DNA of 64,000 nucleotides from Vibrio sp. Y2-5 (GCF_014596725.1 NZ_JACVEG010000002.1:868001-932000); one strand, 5' to 3'; positions 34,167 to 43,584 are shown, counted from the stretch's first letter. Translations and numbers: made by a program. Notes: generated by a model from the letters alone, not told the origin.

Positions 34167-35816
34167 TTAATTCTTGAACTTAGCTTTGCGCATGCGGTTC
34201 AGTGCTGCCATCGCATCGAGTATGCGAGGCTTCGCCAAATCACCATGGTTTGGCATGTTTTCGTGCCAATTGTTGTTAAGAAGAGCTGCGAAATCTTTAG
34301 CTGGGTTTTTCGACCAACCTGGCGTCTGTGCAAGCTGGAACCAAAGCCAACCAATCGCATTAATTTCTGAAGGAGACTCTATCTGCTCTAGTGCGTTTAA
34401 GTCAGTAAACTCTTTACCAAAGCGAAGTGAATCTGTGCCTTTTGCAGATACGCGGAATTTCCCTTCTGCCAATATAGCTTGTAATGCCATGCAGTTTAGT
34501 GAGCGAGGCTTAATGATTTCTAGCGGCGTCTCACATTCGTTTTTACGCTCAGTAGGGTGAAGCGCAATCACTTGCTGTGCTTTTTCTGTCACGTCAATCG
34601 CTTGGAAATCATGCATTTGAATCACAGTGTCAGCCACATCAAGGTAGTCCCCAGAACCACCCATGACAACTAGACTTGATATTCCCATTTCATCTCGCAG
34701 TTGACCAATGCGATCGACTAACGGAGTAATAGGTTCATCACCTTTACTTACCAATGCCTGCATGCGTTCGTCACGGATCATGAAGTTGGTTGCTGAAGTA
34801 TCTTCATCAATCAGCAAAGTGCTAGCACCAGCTTCGATCGACTCTTGTAGCCAAGCGGCTTGTGAGGTAGAGCCAGATGCATCTTGAGTACTAAAGTTGC
34901 GAGTATCTCTGCCTAAAGGCAAGTGGTTGATGTAGTTCGACAGGTTGAGGCTGTGCACGCAGCGACCATCTTCAGCGCGAATTTTCATGGCATTGATATC
35001 AGCCACAATGCCCTCACGGCCATCACCCGGAATATGGTTGTAGATTGAACGTTCAATTGCAGTAAGCAAGGTTGATTTACCGTGAAAACCACCGCCGACA
35101 ATCAAAGTGATACCTTTTGAAATGCCCATTCCGCGCACTTCACCTTTATTAGGTGCCACCAAAACCGTTTCCAGCTCTTTCGGAGACTGGAAAGCAACCG
35201 CATCTTTCATTGGTAGGTCGCAGTTACCAGCAATACGTGGCAACACACTTCCATTTGCAACAAAGGCAACCAAATTTTTCTCATGAAGTTGAGAACGCAA
35301 TGCTTCTTGGTCTTCAATGATTTCACAGTGATGAGTCAGCGCTTCAATATCCAGTTCACGAGCATTCGTCGCTTTGCGAATGAACTTAGGCATATGAAAC
35401 GTAAGCGTATTGAGTGCTTTCTTCGCAAGAATGTCACGTCCTTCAGCAGGCAGAGACATACGAAAACGTAATTCAATGCCGTGTTCAGTAAATAATACGG
35501 CGGTACTATCCATTACGGTTTGGCCAGTGATATGAATAGTCACGGAGTTTTCTTGCTTGGCGAATTCTGCGAATGAGCGAGCGATAAAGTCGCGGGCAGC
35601 CATTTGATAAGCAGGAGACTTGTCTTTCAACCATGCTAAGCCAGTGAGTGACCATGCTCTTGTCGCACGCAAGCGCGAAGCTGACGCGAACGGATCTGAC
35701 TGAACATAATCGATGTACAGATTGTAGTCGCCGAAATCATATTCGCCTTTAATTTGCTGATATGCGCGATAATTCTGCTTTTCGAGTTTTTTCAGTTTTG
35801 CTGTTAATACATCCAT
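34167..35816 (-). CDS. ABC-ATPase domain-containing protein (PF09818-like)
   Basis: A 549-residue protein of the predicted ABC-class ATPase family. Features include GEYDFGDYNLYIDYVQSDPF at the N-terminus, a Walker A-like loop in VGGGFHGKSTLL, a Walker B region STLLIDEDTSATNFM, and SSLVVMGGSGDY. It has no transmembrane segments and no partner permease, so it is not a transporter subunit. The family is widespread but uncharacterised. The frame is open to 35981; the upstream residues do not resemble the family, and the ATG at 35816 begins MDVLTAKLKKLEKQNYR with AAGAG upstream. Confidence 0.88.
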   Translation of the reverse strand: MDVLTAKLKKLEKQNYRAYQQIKGEYDFGDYNLYIDYVQSDPFASASRLRATRAWSLTGLAWLKDKSPAYQMAARDFIARSFAEFAKQENSVTIHITGQTVMDSTAVLFTEHGIELRFRMSLPAEGRDILAKKALNTLTFHMPKFIRKATNARELDIEALTHHCEIIEDQEALRSQLHEKNLVAFVANGSVLPRIAGNCDLPMKDAVAFQSPKELETVLVAPNKGEVRGMGISKGITLIVGGGFHGKSTLLTAIERSIYNHIPGDGREGIVADINAMKIRAEDGRCVHSLNLSNYINHLPLGRDTRNFSTQDASGSTSQAAWLQESIEAGASTLLIDEDTSATNFMIRDERMQALVSKGDEPITPLVDRIGQLRDEMGISSLVVMGGSGDYLDVADTVIQMHDFQAIDVTEKAQQVIALHPTERKNECETPLEIIKPRSLNCMALQAILAEGKFRVSAKGTDSLRFGKEFTDLNALEQIESPSEINAIGWLWFQLAQTPGWSKNPAKDFAALLNNNWHENMPNHGDLAKPRILDAMAALNRMRKAKFKN

Positions 35817-35902
35817 CACGACTGCTCTTGGAATAATGAAAAGGGGGCGATTATAGGTAGCCCTATCAAGGGAGTAAAGCCATGTGTTGTTTAATCCTTG
35901 AG

Positions 35903-35942
35903 GGATAAACAAAAACTGTACTCTATTTAGGAGTACAGTTTT
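35903..35942 (-). terminator. intrinsic terminator after fabV
   Basis: AAAACTGTACTC (35912-35923) pairs perfectly with GAGTACAGTTTT (35931-35942). On the lower strand TTTTTGTTT follows. It lies about 75 bases past the fabV stop. Confidence 0.85.
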
Positions 35943-36018
35943 AGTGGCAGTAGGGTATTTGTCAACAAAGAGGCGGTTCAAGACAAGGTGATCTGATACC
36001 CGCCAGTGGTTGAGTTTG

Positions 36019-37224
36019 TTAACATTCTTCCGTTAGGAATGGTTTTAGGTCGACGTCTTTTGAGTAGTCGATATTCTCAAAACCAAATCCATTGAGATTG
36101 AGAAACTCTTGCTTGAATCCTTGGTAATCGCCCAGTTGTTTAAAGTTCTCGGCATTCATTTCGCCAAGAATCGCCAATACTTTTTCCTGAGTATCTTTGT
36201 TAAGTTCCAGATCATCCATTCGAATCAAACGTTCGTTATCAACTGGCGTAGTGACATTCTCTCCTAGATACAGTTTTTCACTGAATAAACGTTGCATTTG
36301 TTCAATACAGCCTTCATGAGTGCCTTTCTCTTTCATCACTCGATAAAGCGCTAAAATGTATGGGCTTAAGCCAGGAATAAACACACTCGCTTTTGTGACC
36401 AACGCCTTACAAACCGAAGCGTAAGCGCCACCATTGTAATTGGCCAATTTCAAATTAAGAGAGTGGCTGGTTTGGTGCAAATCAACTTTTGCATAACCCA
36501 AGGTACCATCAAGATAGATAGGGTGGGTGATTTCCGGGCCAATGTATGAGAAAGCAACGGTTTTACAACCTTCTGCGATAGAGTCAGAGTTGATCAAAGT
36601 ATCAATCCAGTTCTCCCAGTCTTCGCCGCCCATTACCTTAACGGTGCTTGCTATCTCTTCATCTGTTGCCGGTTCAAGCGTGCTATTTACCCAGCTATCG
36701 TTCTCCAGAATGATGGTGGAACCTGATACTGCATCACCAATAGGTTTGATGGCGGAACGCCAGAACTCGTCACTGTCACCTTTTCGGCGCATACCACTAG
36801 CGATACTGTATATAACGAGGTCAACTTCACCTTCGAAGTACGTTTCTATCGCTTCGATCACTTGTTCACGAATGTCATTTGAGAACACATCACCGTCAAT
36901 ATTGACGGCTACATTACCGTTTTGTTCGGCGTACTTTTTAAAGAAATGGTTGTTGTAAAACCCTGCACTGCCCACGCCTTTGTCAGATGGTCCGCGCTCC
37001 ATAGAAACGCCAATTGTGTCAGCATTCGCACCGCCGAATGTTAACGCGACACGTGCGGCAAGCCCAAAACCGGATGATGAACCTAAAACCAATACACGTT
37101 TAGGGCCATGTTTAATTGGGTTTGCTGATTTAACGTATTGAATTTGCTTTAGAATGGCTTGTTCGCAACCGAAAGGATGTGCAGTACGAGCAACCACACC
37201 CTGAATTACGGGTTCTATGAGCAT
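36019..37224 (-). CDS. fabV: FabV-type enoyl-ACP / trans-2-enoyl-CoA reductase
   Basis: A 401-residue NADH-dependent reductase of the FabV family, a short-chain dehydrogenase relative that reduces the enoyl group in fatty-acid synthesis and confers triclosan resistance. The nucleotide-binding loop is VLVLGSSSGFGLAARVA. The catalytic pair Tyr-X8-Lys is present in IYLDGTLGYAKVD. MGGEDWENWIDTL and the C-terminal FGFENIDY region match the family. Compared with my memory of V. cholerae FabV the N-terminal half (SMERGPSDKGVGSAGFYN, ILENDSWVNS) differs noticeably, so it may be a second, trans-2-enoyl-CoA reductase-like paralogue. Upstream of it, in reverse order, lies tesA. Confidence 0.9.
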   Translation of the reverse strand: MLIEPVIQGVVARTAHPFGCEQAILKQIQYVKSANPIKHGPKRVLVLGSSSGFGLAARVALTFGGANADTIGVSMERGPSDKGVGSAGFYNNHFFKKYAEQNGNVAVNIDGDVFSNDIREQVIEAIETYFEGEVDLVIYSIASGMRRKGDSDEFWRSAIKPIGDAVSGSTIILENDSWVNSTLEPATDEEIASTVKVMGGEDWENWIDTLINSDSIAEGCKTVAFSYIGPEITHPIYLDGTLGYAKVDLHQTSHSLNLKLANYNGGAYASVCKALVTKASVFIPGLSPYILALYRVMKEKGTHEGCIEQMQRLFSEKLYLGENVTTPVDNERLIRMDDLELNKDTQEKVLAILGEMNAENFKQLGDYQGFKQEFLNLNGFGFENIDYSKDVDLKPFLTEEC

Positions 37225-37329
37225 TATTGGTACCTTCTGGTTCTTTGGGGCAGTAACAATAGCGCAAAGTTAGATAAATTTTATTGAGCTGAGGCAACAG
37301 ACCTACAATTAGCGGACCATAATAATACA

Positions 37330-37929
37330 TTAAAGCAGAGGCTCTAGTTGGTCTGCCATGAAATCCGCTATCCATGGTTGAGCGTCAGGTTTTGGGTGCA
37401 GTCCGTCTTGCATCATCCATTCAGGTTTGATGATGACTTGCTCCAAAAAAAACGGCACAAGTGGCACAGATTTCTCGTTGGCGATGTTTGGATACAGCTG
37501 TGAGAAGGCATCACTGTAGCGTTTGCCGTAATTTGGCGGAATACGGATTTGCATCAAGATCACTTGACTGTCTTGTGCGTGAATAGTGTCAATCATGGTT
37601 TTCAGATTGTTTTCAACAAGCTGAGGAGGGAATCCTCGCAGTCCGTCATTGGCGCCGAGTTCAATCAAAACGGAGTCAGGTTTGTGCTGTTTGAGTAATG
37701 AAGGTAGACGTGATAATCCGTTACCTGTTGTATCGCCTGATATACTTCCGTTAATTACTGTTACAGATTTCCCTTTGTTTTTTAAAGCATCACCAAGCAA
37801 ATTAGGCCAAGCTTGTTCTATAGACATGTTATAGCCGGCGCTCAAACTATCACCCAACACTAAGAGTGTGTTACTACTAGCGTTGGTCGAGAAAAATACA
37901 ACAAGAAGCAAGGAAAGTAGTCTAGTCAT
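37330..37929 (-). CDS. tesA: acyl-CoA thioesterase I / lysophospholipase L1 (TesA)
   Basis: A 199-residue periplasmic SGNH hydrolase. It has a signal peptide (cleavage near STNASS), block I GDSLSAGYNM with the nucleophile serine, the block II glycine (SGDTTGNGL), block III GANDGLRGF, and block V DGLHPKPDAQPW with the Asp-His pair. It hydrolyses long-chain acyl thioesters and lysophospholipids. Its start codon overlaps that of the divergent ybbA-like gene in one CATG tetranucleotide. The tesA-ybbA-ybbP arrangement is conserved in gamma-proteobacteria and the products are thought to act together. Confidence 0.95.
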   Translation of the reverse strand: MTRLLSLLLVVFFSTNASSNTLLVLGDSLSAGYNMSIEQAWPNLLGDALKNKGKSVTVINGSISGDTTGNGLSRLPSLLKQHKPDSVLIELGANDGLRGFPPQLVENNLKTMIDTIHAQDSQVILMQIRIPPNYGKRYSDAFSQLYPNIANEKSVPLVPFFLEQVIIKPEWMMQDGLHPKPDAQPWIADFMADQLEPLL

Positions 37930-38605
37930 GCAATCATCCGTTATTTCAGCTCAGTCTTTATCTAAAGTAGTCTCCACCAATCAGGAGCAATTAACAATCC
38001 TCAAAGAGGTGAATCTTGATATTCGCCAAGGCGAAAGCGTGGCCATCGTTGGTACTTCTGGCGCAGGTAAATCGACCTTGATGACACTGCTTGCAGGATT
38101 GGACACGCCGACCAGTGGAGAAGTTCACCTGTTAGGAAGAGCGCTGACAGAGCTTGATGATGAGGCGAGAGCCGCAATTCGCAGTCAATCGGTAGGGTTT
38201 GTATTCCAAAGTTTCTTGCTCATTCCAAGCTTATCGGCATTGGAAAATGTCACTCTACCGTGCTTGTTAAAGGGTGAAGCTGAAGATAAACAACGGGCTG
38301 AAGCGCTACTAAAATCGGTGGGATTAGAGCATCGTATTCATCACTCACCGAGTCAGCTTTCGGGTGGGGAACAGCAGCGTGTTGCTCTGGCGCGTGCCTT
38401 CATGATAAGCCCTCAGGTGTTATTTGCTGACGAGCCGACAGGTAACCTCGATCAGGAAACCGCCGCGAAAGTTATTGATTTACTCTTTGAGCTGAATTCC
38501 CAACATGGAACAACGCTGGTTCTTGTCACTCATGATCCTGTTCTTGCTGCGAGATGCCAGAGACGATTTCATATGACGGCTGGCATGTTGGAGGAGCGAG
38601 TATGA
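37928..38605 (+). CDS. ybbA: ABC transporter ATP-binding protein (YbbA-like)
   Basis: A 225-residue nucleotide-binding subunit of the LolD/MacB class. It shows Walker A GTSGAGKSTL, Q-loop VFQSFLL, signature LSGGEQQR, Walker B VLFADEPTGNLD and a switch His in VTHD. It pairs with the large permease encoded next, whose ATG overlaps its stop codon by four bases. The start at 37928 shares CATG with tesA; AGGA lies 13 bases upstream, rather far. The complex belongs to the mechanotransmitting type VII ABC family rather than a classical importer. Substrate unproven. Confidence 0.93.
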   Translation: MQSSVISAQSLSKVVSTNQEQLTILKEVNLDIRQGESVAIVGTSGAGKSTLMTLLAGLDTPTSGEVHLLGRALTELDDEARAAIRSQSVGFVFQSFLLIPSLSALENVTLPCLLKGEAEDKQRAEALLKSVGLEHRIHHSPSQLSGGEQQRVALARAFMISPQVLFADEPTGNLDQETAAKVIDLLFELNSQHGTTLVLVTHDPVLAARCQRRFHMTAGMLEERV

Positions 38606-41037
38606 AGCTTGCCCCGTCTTTAAATAAACGCCTGTTTCGATGGAGTTTTAGCGAGATTCGTCATGGTCAGTTGTGGCCGATTTCTGTTGCTCTAACACTC
38701 ATTATTGCCTGCGTGTTTGCGTTAACCGCTTTAGCTGATCGTATGGAACAAGTGGTTGTGAAACAGGGCAAAGATGCGTTGACGGCGGACAGTGTCTTTG
38801 TTTCGGCAAATCCTTTGCCCTCAACATTATTGGAACTAACGAATAAGAACAATCTCACCACTTCCACCATGACACGTTTTTCGACTATGGCATTCAGTGA
38901 TAATGGAATGAAGTTGGTCACAGTCAAAGCGGTAGATAACCGGTATCCACTGCGTGGTGAGATGGCGTTGTCGGATGGTAAAACCATAAAGCATCAGATT
39001 CAACCTAACGAGTTATGGCTCGATGAACGGATCTTCAACGAACTGAATGTTGACATTGGTGACAGCGTCACTATTGGCGATGCTGATTTTGTTGTTTCAG
39101 GTAGAGTTGTTCAAGAACCCGGCTTGAGCTTCAACCCATTTCAGCAAATGCCTTCTGTTTATATTCATCTGTCGGATGTAGAACGCACAGGAGCGATCCA
39201 AATCGGCAGTCGAGTTCAGTATCAGCTTTTCATCAATGCAGAAGATGTTGCGATTGAACAGTTGAAAAAAGCAGTCACTTTGACGCCAAGTGAACGTTGG
39301 AGAGATCAAGACAGCGCTAGCAGAACCAATGAGGTGTTTGAAAGAACACAGCAATATCTGTCTTTGACTGTGGCTATCGTGATTATTATGGCGGCCACGA
39401 CTCTGGTTTTAACCTGTCAGCATTATGTTTCTACCCGCCAGCGTACCATTGCAATGCTTAAAAGTTTGGGTGCCAGCAAGCAATGGGTAGGGCGTTGGTT
39501 AGCCATTCAGGTGGCGTTACTACTTGGTTTTGCCGCTGTGAGTGGCATTGTCATCGGTATGGGGCTGGAATATCTGCTGCGAGTGCCTTTGGTCGACCTA
39601 CTTCCTACACCACTTCCAAGTTATGGTTATAAACCAGCACTAGTTGCTCTGACGTCAAGTGTTTTAATTGCCGTTCCCGCATTAGGTATACCGCTAGGTC
39701 ATTTGCTAAATGTCAATGCTGCCAGTGTCATGCAGGAAGCTCAAAAGCAAAGCCGGATGCGATGGAATATCGCTCTTGCACTGGTGCCTTTACTGCCCAT
39801 GCTCGCTTTCTACTGGCAAAACAAGTTGGTTTGGATCGTGCTTGCAGGAATAACGGTGCTGTTTTTGATTCTTGCTTTAATCAGCGTTGTGGTGACACGT
39901 TCTTTGGCAAAGTTACCACTTAATACTGCAATGAAGCTGGCTCTTAGCCGGATTAATCGTTCTTCTGTCGCTACGGGAATCCAGTTTGGAGCATTATCAC
40001 TTTCTCTGATGCTATTGGCTGTAATGTGGTTGGTACGAACAGATTTGTTATCTGACTGGCAGAAAACATTACCAGCCAATGCGGCTAATGCGTTTGCTTT
40101 CAATATCGCCACTTATGAGAAAGATGCCTATTTAGGTACCATAGATAAAGCAGGCATTGAACGTTCGGATGCCTATCCGATTATTCGTGGACGATTAACT
40201 GAAATTAACGGTGTTGAAGCGAAAACTTATGCTCACGGGGAAGGAAGCAGTGATGCTCTAAGGCGGGAGCTGAACTTCACATGGGGCGATAGTTTACCGA
40301 CCTATAACGATTTAATTGCGGGAGAGTGGACACAAAGCAAGGGTGTGTCCGTTGAGCAAGACGTGGCAGAAGATCTCGGTCTGAAAATCGGTGATAAACT
40401 GACATTCGTTATTAACAGCCAGTCGGTTGAAGCGACAGTGAATACTATACGTCACGTTGAATGGCGCGCAATGAAACCGAATTTCTACTTCATATTTACA
40501 CCAGATTTATTACAAGACATCCCTAGCTCATGGTTGGTCAGTTTTAGAATCGAACAGCAGCATGATGGGCTGCTAACAGAGCTTTCACGTAATCACCCAA
40601 CTGTAAGTTTGATGGATATCCGAGTAATGGGCGCAAAAATACAAGATCTGCTTACGCAAATTGTTTGGTCGATAACAGTACTTGCTTTAATGGGCGTAGT
40701 AGCAGGTATACTACTGATCTTCACGTTATTGCGCCTAAGCTTGAGCCAACGCCAGCAAGAGATAAGGCTGTACAGGACTTTGGGGGCGAGTCGCCGCCGA
40801 GTCACTCAGACCATTTGGTCAGAATTTGGGCTCATGGCTCTGGTCGCTGGAATCGTTGCTGCTCTCAGTGCTGATGTCGTCGTGGCAAGTGTGATGAAAT
40901 TTGGTTTCGACCTGTCACCTTCGTTACATTTTAATATGTGGTTAGTGTTGCCCATTGTCACTTTTTGCACACTAGCTGCGGTTGTGAACAGTCTAATTAA
41001 ACGTTTGTTAGTTCCTATAAATAAAGCATTTAATTAG
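38602..41037 (+). CDS. ybbP: ABC transporter permease (YbbP-like, FtsX/MacB type)
   Basis: An 811-residue membrane protein. It has one N-terminal transmembrane helix (VALTLIIACVFALTAL), a periplasmic MacB-PCD-like domain, and two FtsX-type transmembrane bundles (about 250-440 and 690-800) with a second periplasmic domain between them. Conserved FtsX stretches are TRQRTIAMLKSLGASKQWVG and LRLSLSQRQQEIRLYRTLGA. GGAGG precedes the ATG at 38602, which overlaps the ybbA stop (ATGA). Together with YbbA it would use ATP for envelope work, possibly delivering hydrophobic compounds to TesA. Confidence 0.92.
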   Translation: MKLAPSLNKRLFRWSFSEIRHGQLWPISVALTLIIACVFALTALADRMEQVVVKQGKDALTADSVFVSANPLPSTLLELTNKNNLTTSTMTRFSTMAFSDNGMKLVTVKAVDNRYPLRGEMALSDGKTIKHQIQPNELWLDERIFNELNVDIGDSVTIGDADFVVSGRVVQEPGLSFNPFQQMPSVYIHLSDVERTGAIQIGSRVQYQLFINAEDVAIEQLKKAVTLTPSERWRDQDSASRTNEVFERTQQYLSLTVAIVIIMAATTLVLTCQHYVSTRQRTIAMLKSLGASKQWVGRWLAIQVALLLGFAAVSGIVIGMGLEYLLRVPLVDLLPTPLPSYGYKPALVALTSSVLIAVPALGIPLGHLLNVNAASVMQEAQKQSRMRWNIALALVPLLPMLAFYWQNKLVWIVLAGITVLFLILALISVVVTRSLAKLPLNTAMKLALSRINRSSVATGIQFGALSLSLMLLAVMWLVRTDLLSDWQKTLPANAANAFAFNIATYEKDAYLGTIDKAGIERSDAYPIIRGRLTEINGVEAKTYAHGEGSSDALRRELNFTWGDSLPTYNDLIAGEWTQSKGVSVEQDVAEDLGLKIGDKLTFVINSQSVEATVNTIRHVEWRAMKPNFYFIFTPDLLQDIPSSWLVSFRIEQQHDGLLTELSRNHPTVSLMDIRVMGAKIQDLLTQIVWSITVLALMGVVAGILLIFTLLRLSLSQRQQEIRLYRTLGASRRRVTQTIWSEFGLMALVAGIVAALSADVVVASVMKFGFDLSPSLHFNMWLVLPIVTFCTLAAVVNSLIKRLLVPINKAFN

Positions 41038-41335
41038 TAATTCCTTGAGTAAGTGAGAGAGTTATCCACAAAAACGGTGGATAAATGTTGGGATAACTCA
41101 AAGCACCTGTGCCGTGTATTTCGGTGTTAGCCCCGTAGAACCTTTGGCTGCAGAGAGAGCGTTATGCACAAGGTTAAAAAAACGTCGATCACAGAATATT
41201 GAGTCAAGATATTTATTTCATTTTTTTGTATTGCAACTTTCATTTTGTCGATCTATAGCCACGTAAAAAATGTGATTTTAATAACACTTTAGAAGCTTTA
41301 GAATGGGTTTAGTTTGAATGACTATCGGTAGCGAA
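41038..41335. other. intergenic region with DnaA-box-like sites
   Basis: About 300 bases. TTATCCACA (41062-41070) and TTATGCACA (41162-41170) are exact matches to the DnaA box TTATNCACA. GGTGGATAA (41076-41084) is an inverted near-match. GAGTTATCC / GGATAACTC arms also enclose the first pair. No gene is seen. Confidence 0.5.
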
Positions 41336-42781
41336 ATGTCTCAGAATACACCAAACTTTCAGTCACCTCGCGTTGCTATCATTGGCGGTGGTGTTGCCGG
41401 TGCAACGGCCGCGGTTCATTTAGGTGAACTGGGCGTGAATGTACTATTACTGGAAAAAGGTCCGAGTTTAGTGAACGGGCCCCCAATTTGTCACCTACAC
41501 GCGGGTGGCAACTTATACAGAGAAATTTCAGAGCAGCAATGTATTGAATTGTTACGTCAGTCGGTTGAGACAATCCGATTGTATCCGCATACCTTGAATA
41601 AGCGCCCAACCGTGATTGCCATTCCTGATACCGATTCAGGAGAGCCACAAGATATTATTCCTCGTTTGGATACGATACAGGCATGTTATCAACAGTTGGT
41701 TGATGAAGACCCTCGTAACAAAATTATGGGTGAGCCGAAGCAATATTATGCAACTTATCAACGTGAACAGTTGGAATACTTGGCTAAGCAAACTCAACCG
41801 AAAGAACCGTTAAGCAGCGAAGAATGGTTGATTCCTTTTGCCAAATACGCAGACCTGAATTCGATTAAGTACCCTGTAGTGGTTGTTCAAGAGTACGGGT
41901 GGAGTGTATTTAGACTAGCGGCTAGTGCAGAACTGGCGTTGAGTACTATGGCTAATTGCCAAGTAAAGACTCATGCAACTTTGGTTAGCGCGGAATACAA
42001 TGGACATTGCTGGCATCTCACTTATGTGAGCTCCGACGGTCAATATCAACAGGTGGAAGCCGACTACCTGATCAATGCGTGTGGCTATGAGACTGGAAAA
42101 GTCGACGACATGGCACATTATCAGCGTAAGCGCATGGTTGAGTTTAAAGCTGCCTATATCACTCATTGGCCGCAATGCCAACATGAATGGCCAGAGGTTG
42201 TCTTTCACGGCGAGCGTGGCACACCACAAGGTATGGCGCAGTTAACGCCTTATGCTGATGGTGTATTCCAGTTGCACGGTATGACGGAAGATATCACCTT
42301 GTTCAAAGATGGATTAGTTACATCTGCCGATAACTCTTCTCAACCGGTTCTTCCAAAATATTTAGAACGAAAGCTATTGGAAGGTTGGCAGAGCGATGCT
42401 CTCAATGAGAGAACAGAAAAAGCTATCCGACATATCAGCCAGTTTATGCCTGAATTTGAGACTGCTCAGGTTGGTGGGAAACCGCTGTACGGTGCCCAGC
42501 AAATTCCGGGCTATGACGCGACATTACGAGCTGCCGATGTGACGTTTGAAGACAATAATTATGCTCGAATGGAAGTCGTGAAAGGGTCGTCAGCGTTAGA
42601 AGCCGTGAGAAAAATTGTCTCAAACTGGCATCTAGTAAATTTACCATTGGATCAATCGATTGAAGATCAGCATCCGATCAGCATGTCGCTGATGCCAAGT
42701 GATATTGAAACAAGAGCAAAGCAATTAGCTGAAGAACGAGGTTATCCACAAGCTTTAGCCAAGTTTGTTGGCATGAAGTAA
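41336..42781 (+). CDS. FAD-dependent oxidoreductase
   Basis: A 481-residue flavoprotein of the DAO-like superfamily. The N-terminal Rossmann motif is VAIIGGGVAGATAAVHL (GxGxxG) followed by an acidic strand end, LLLEKG. A second FAD-contact region NACGYETG lies in the middle, and a C-terminal LEAVRKIVSNW follows. The GPPICHLHAGGNLYREI segment near the flavin is distinctive, but I do not know the substrate. No signal peptide or transmembrane helix is seen. An ATG 18 bases earlier (41318) is equally possible, since neither has a clear ribosome binding site. It is monocistronic. Confidence 0.8.
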   Translation: MSQNTPNFQSPRVAIIGGGVAGATAAVHLGELGVNVLLLEKGPSLVNGPPICHLHAGGNLYREISEQQCIELLRQSVETIRLYPHTLNKRPTVIAIPDTDSGEPQDIIPRLDTIQACYQQLVDEDPRNKIMGEPKQYYATYQREQLEYLAKQTQPKEPLSSEEWLIPFAKYADLNSIKYPVVVVQEYGWSVFRLAASAELALSTMANCQVKTHATLVSAEYNGHCWHLTYVSSDGQYQQVEADYLINACGYETGKVDDMAHYQRKRMVEFKAAYITHWPQCQHEWPEVVFHGERGTPQGMAQLTPYADGVFQLHGMTEDITLFKDGLVTSADNSSQPVLPKYLERKLLEGWQSDALNERTEKAIRHISQFMPEFETAQVGGKPLYGAQQIPGYDATLRAADVTFEDNNYARMEVVKGSSALEAVRKIVSNWHLVNLPLDQSIEDQHPISMSLMPSDIETRAKQLAEERGYPQALAKFVGMK

Positions 42782-42843
42782 CTTGTCATTTAACAGCCCT
42801 AGAGTTTCTGCCAACTCTGGGGCTGATTTTTAAATATCTGTGG

Positions 42844-43584
42844 CTAGGCATCCAGTTGGGCGCGAATTTTAGCAATAAGCTCAATGGCGGCTTCATTATC
42901 ACCATGAACGCAAATGGTGTCCGCTTCAATTGGGATAATGGCTCCATCAGAGGTGCTAACTTTGCCGTATTCTGCAATCTGTTTGATTTGACTCAAGATA
43001 GCGTCTTCGTTGGTTAATACGGCATTCGACATAGTTCGAGGCGTTAACAACCCGTTCGCCAAATAAGTTCTATCAGCGAAGGCTTCAAATAACAGTGGTA
43101 CATCGTAGTTATCTGCAATATCTAAATACCGTTGATTGTTGCCTGACGCTAATATCATCAGCGGGACATTGAAACATGACACTGCATCAGTGACCGCGCG
43201 AAATATATCTTCATTCGACATCATGTCGTTATACAAAGCGCCATGAGGTTTGACGTATGTGATTTCGGTATTTTTGCTTTCGCATAGCGCTTTTAAAGCC
43301 CCGATTTGATAGATAAGAATTTCGCAGATTTCTTCTTCTGAAAATGACATTGAACGTCTTCCAAATCCTTGCAAATCTGGATAGCCGGGATGCGCACCAA
43401 TCTGAACATCATGCTGAATAGCGTAATCAATGGTGCGACTCATGACATGCGGATCCGAAGCATGAAAGCCGCACGCAATGTTGGCCATATCGACCCATGG
43501 CATAACTCGTTCATCGTTACCCATTCGCCAATGACCAAAACTTTCGCCCATGTCGCAGTTAAGAGTGATAGTCCGTTTTTTCAC
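42844..43584 (-). CDS. pxpA: 5-oxoprolinase subunit A (LamB/YcsF family)
   Basis: A 246-residue protein of the LamB/YcsF family with the family markers LNCDMGESFGHW, ANIACGFHASDP, IGAHPGYPDLQGFGRR, YVKPHGALYND and the C-terminal CVHGDNEAA. PxpA acts with PxpB and PxpC to cleave 5-oxoproline (pyroglutamate) to glutamate with ATP. The pxpB/pxpC (kipI/kipA) genes that normally adjoin it are not in this window, so it stands alone here. A single-gene promoter lies between it and the divergent TonB-receptor operon. Confidence 0.92.
   Translation of the reverse strand: MKKRTITLNCDMGESFGHWRMGNDERVMPWVDMANIACGFHASDPHVMSRTIDYAIQHDVQIGAHPGYPDLQGFGRRSMSFSEEEICEILIYQIGALKALCESKNTEITYVKPHGALYNDMMSNEDIFRAVTDAVSCFNVPLMILASGNNQRYLDIADNYDVPLLFEAFADRTYLANGLLTPRTMSNAVLTNEDAILSQIKQIAEYGKVSTSDGAIIPIEADTICVHGDNEAAIELIAKIRAQLDA

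Noticed and set aside
41062..41170. Replication origin from the DnaA-box cluster
   Set aside because: No gidA/mnmG, dnaA, rctB or AT-rich unwinding repeats are nearby. Two to three boxes alone do not make an origin.
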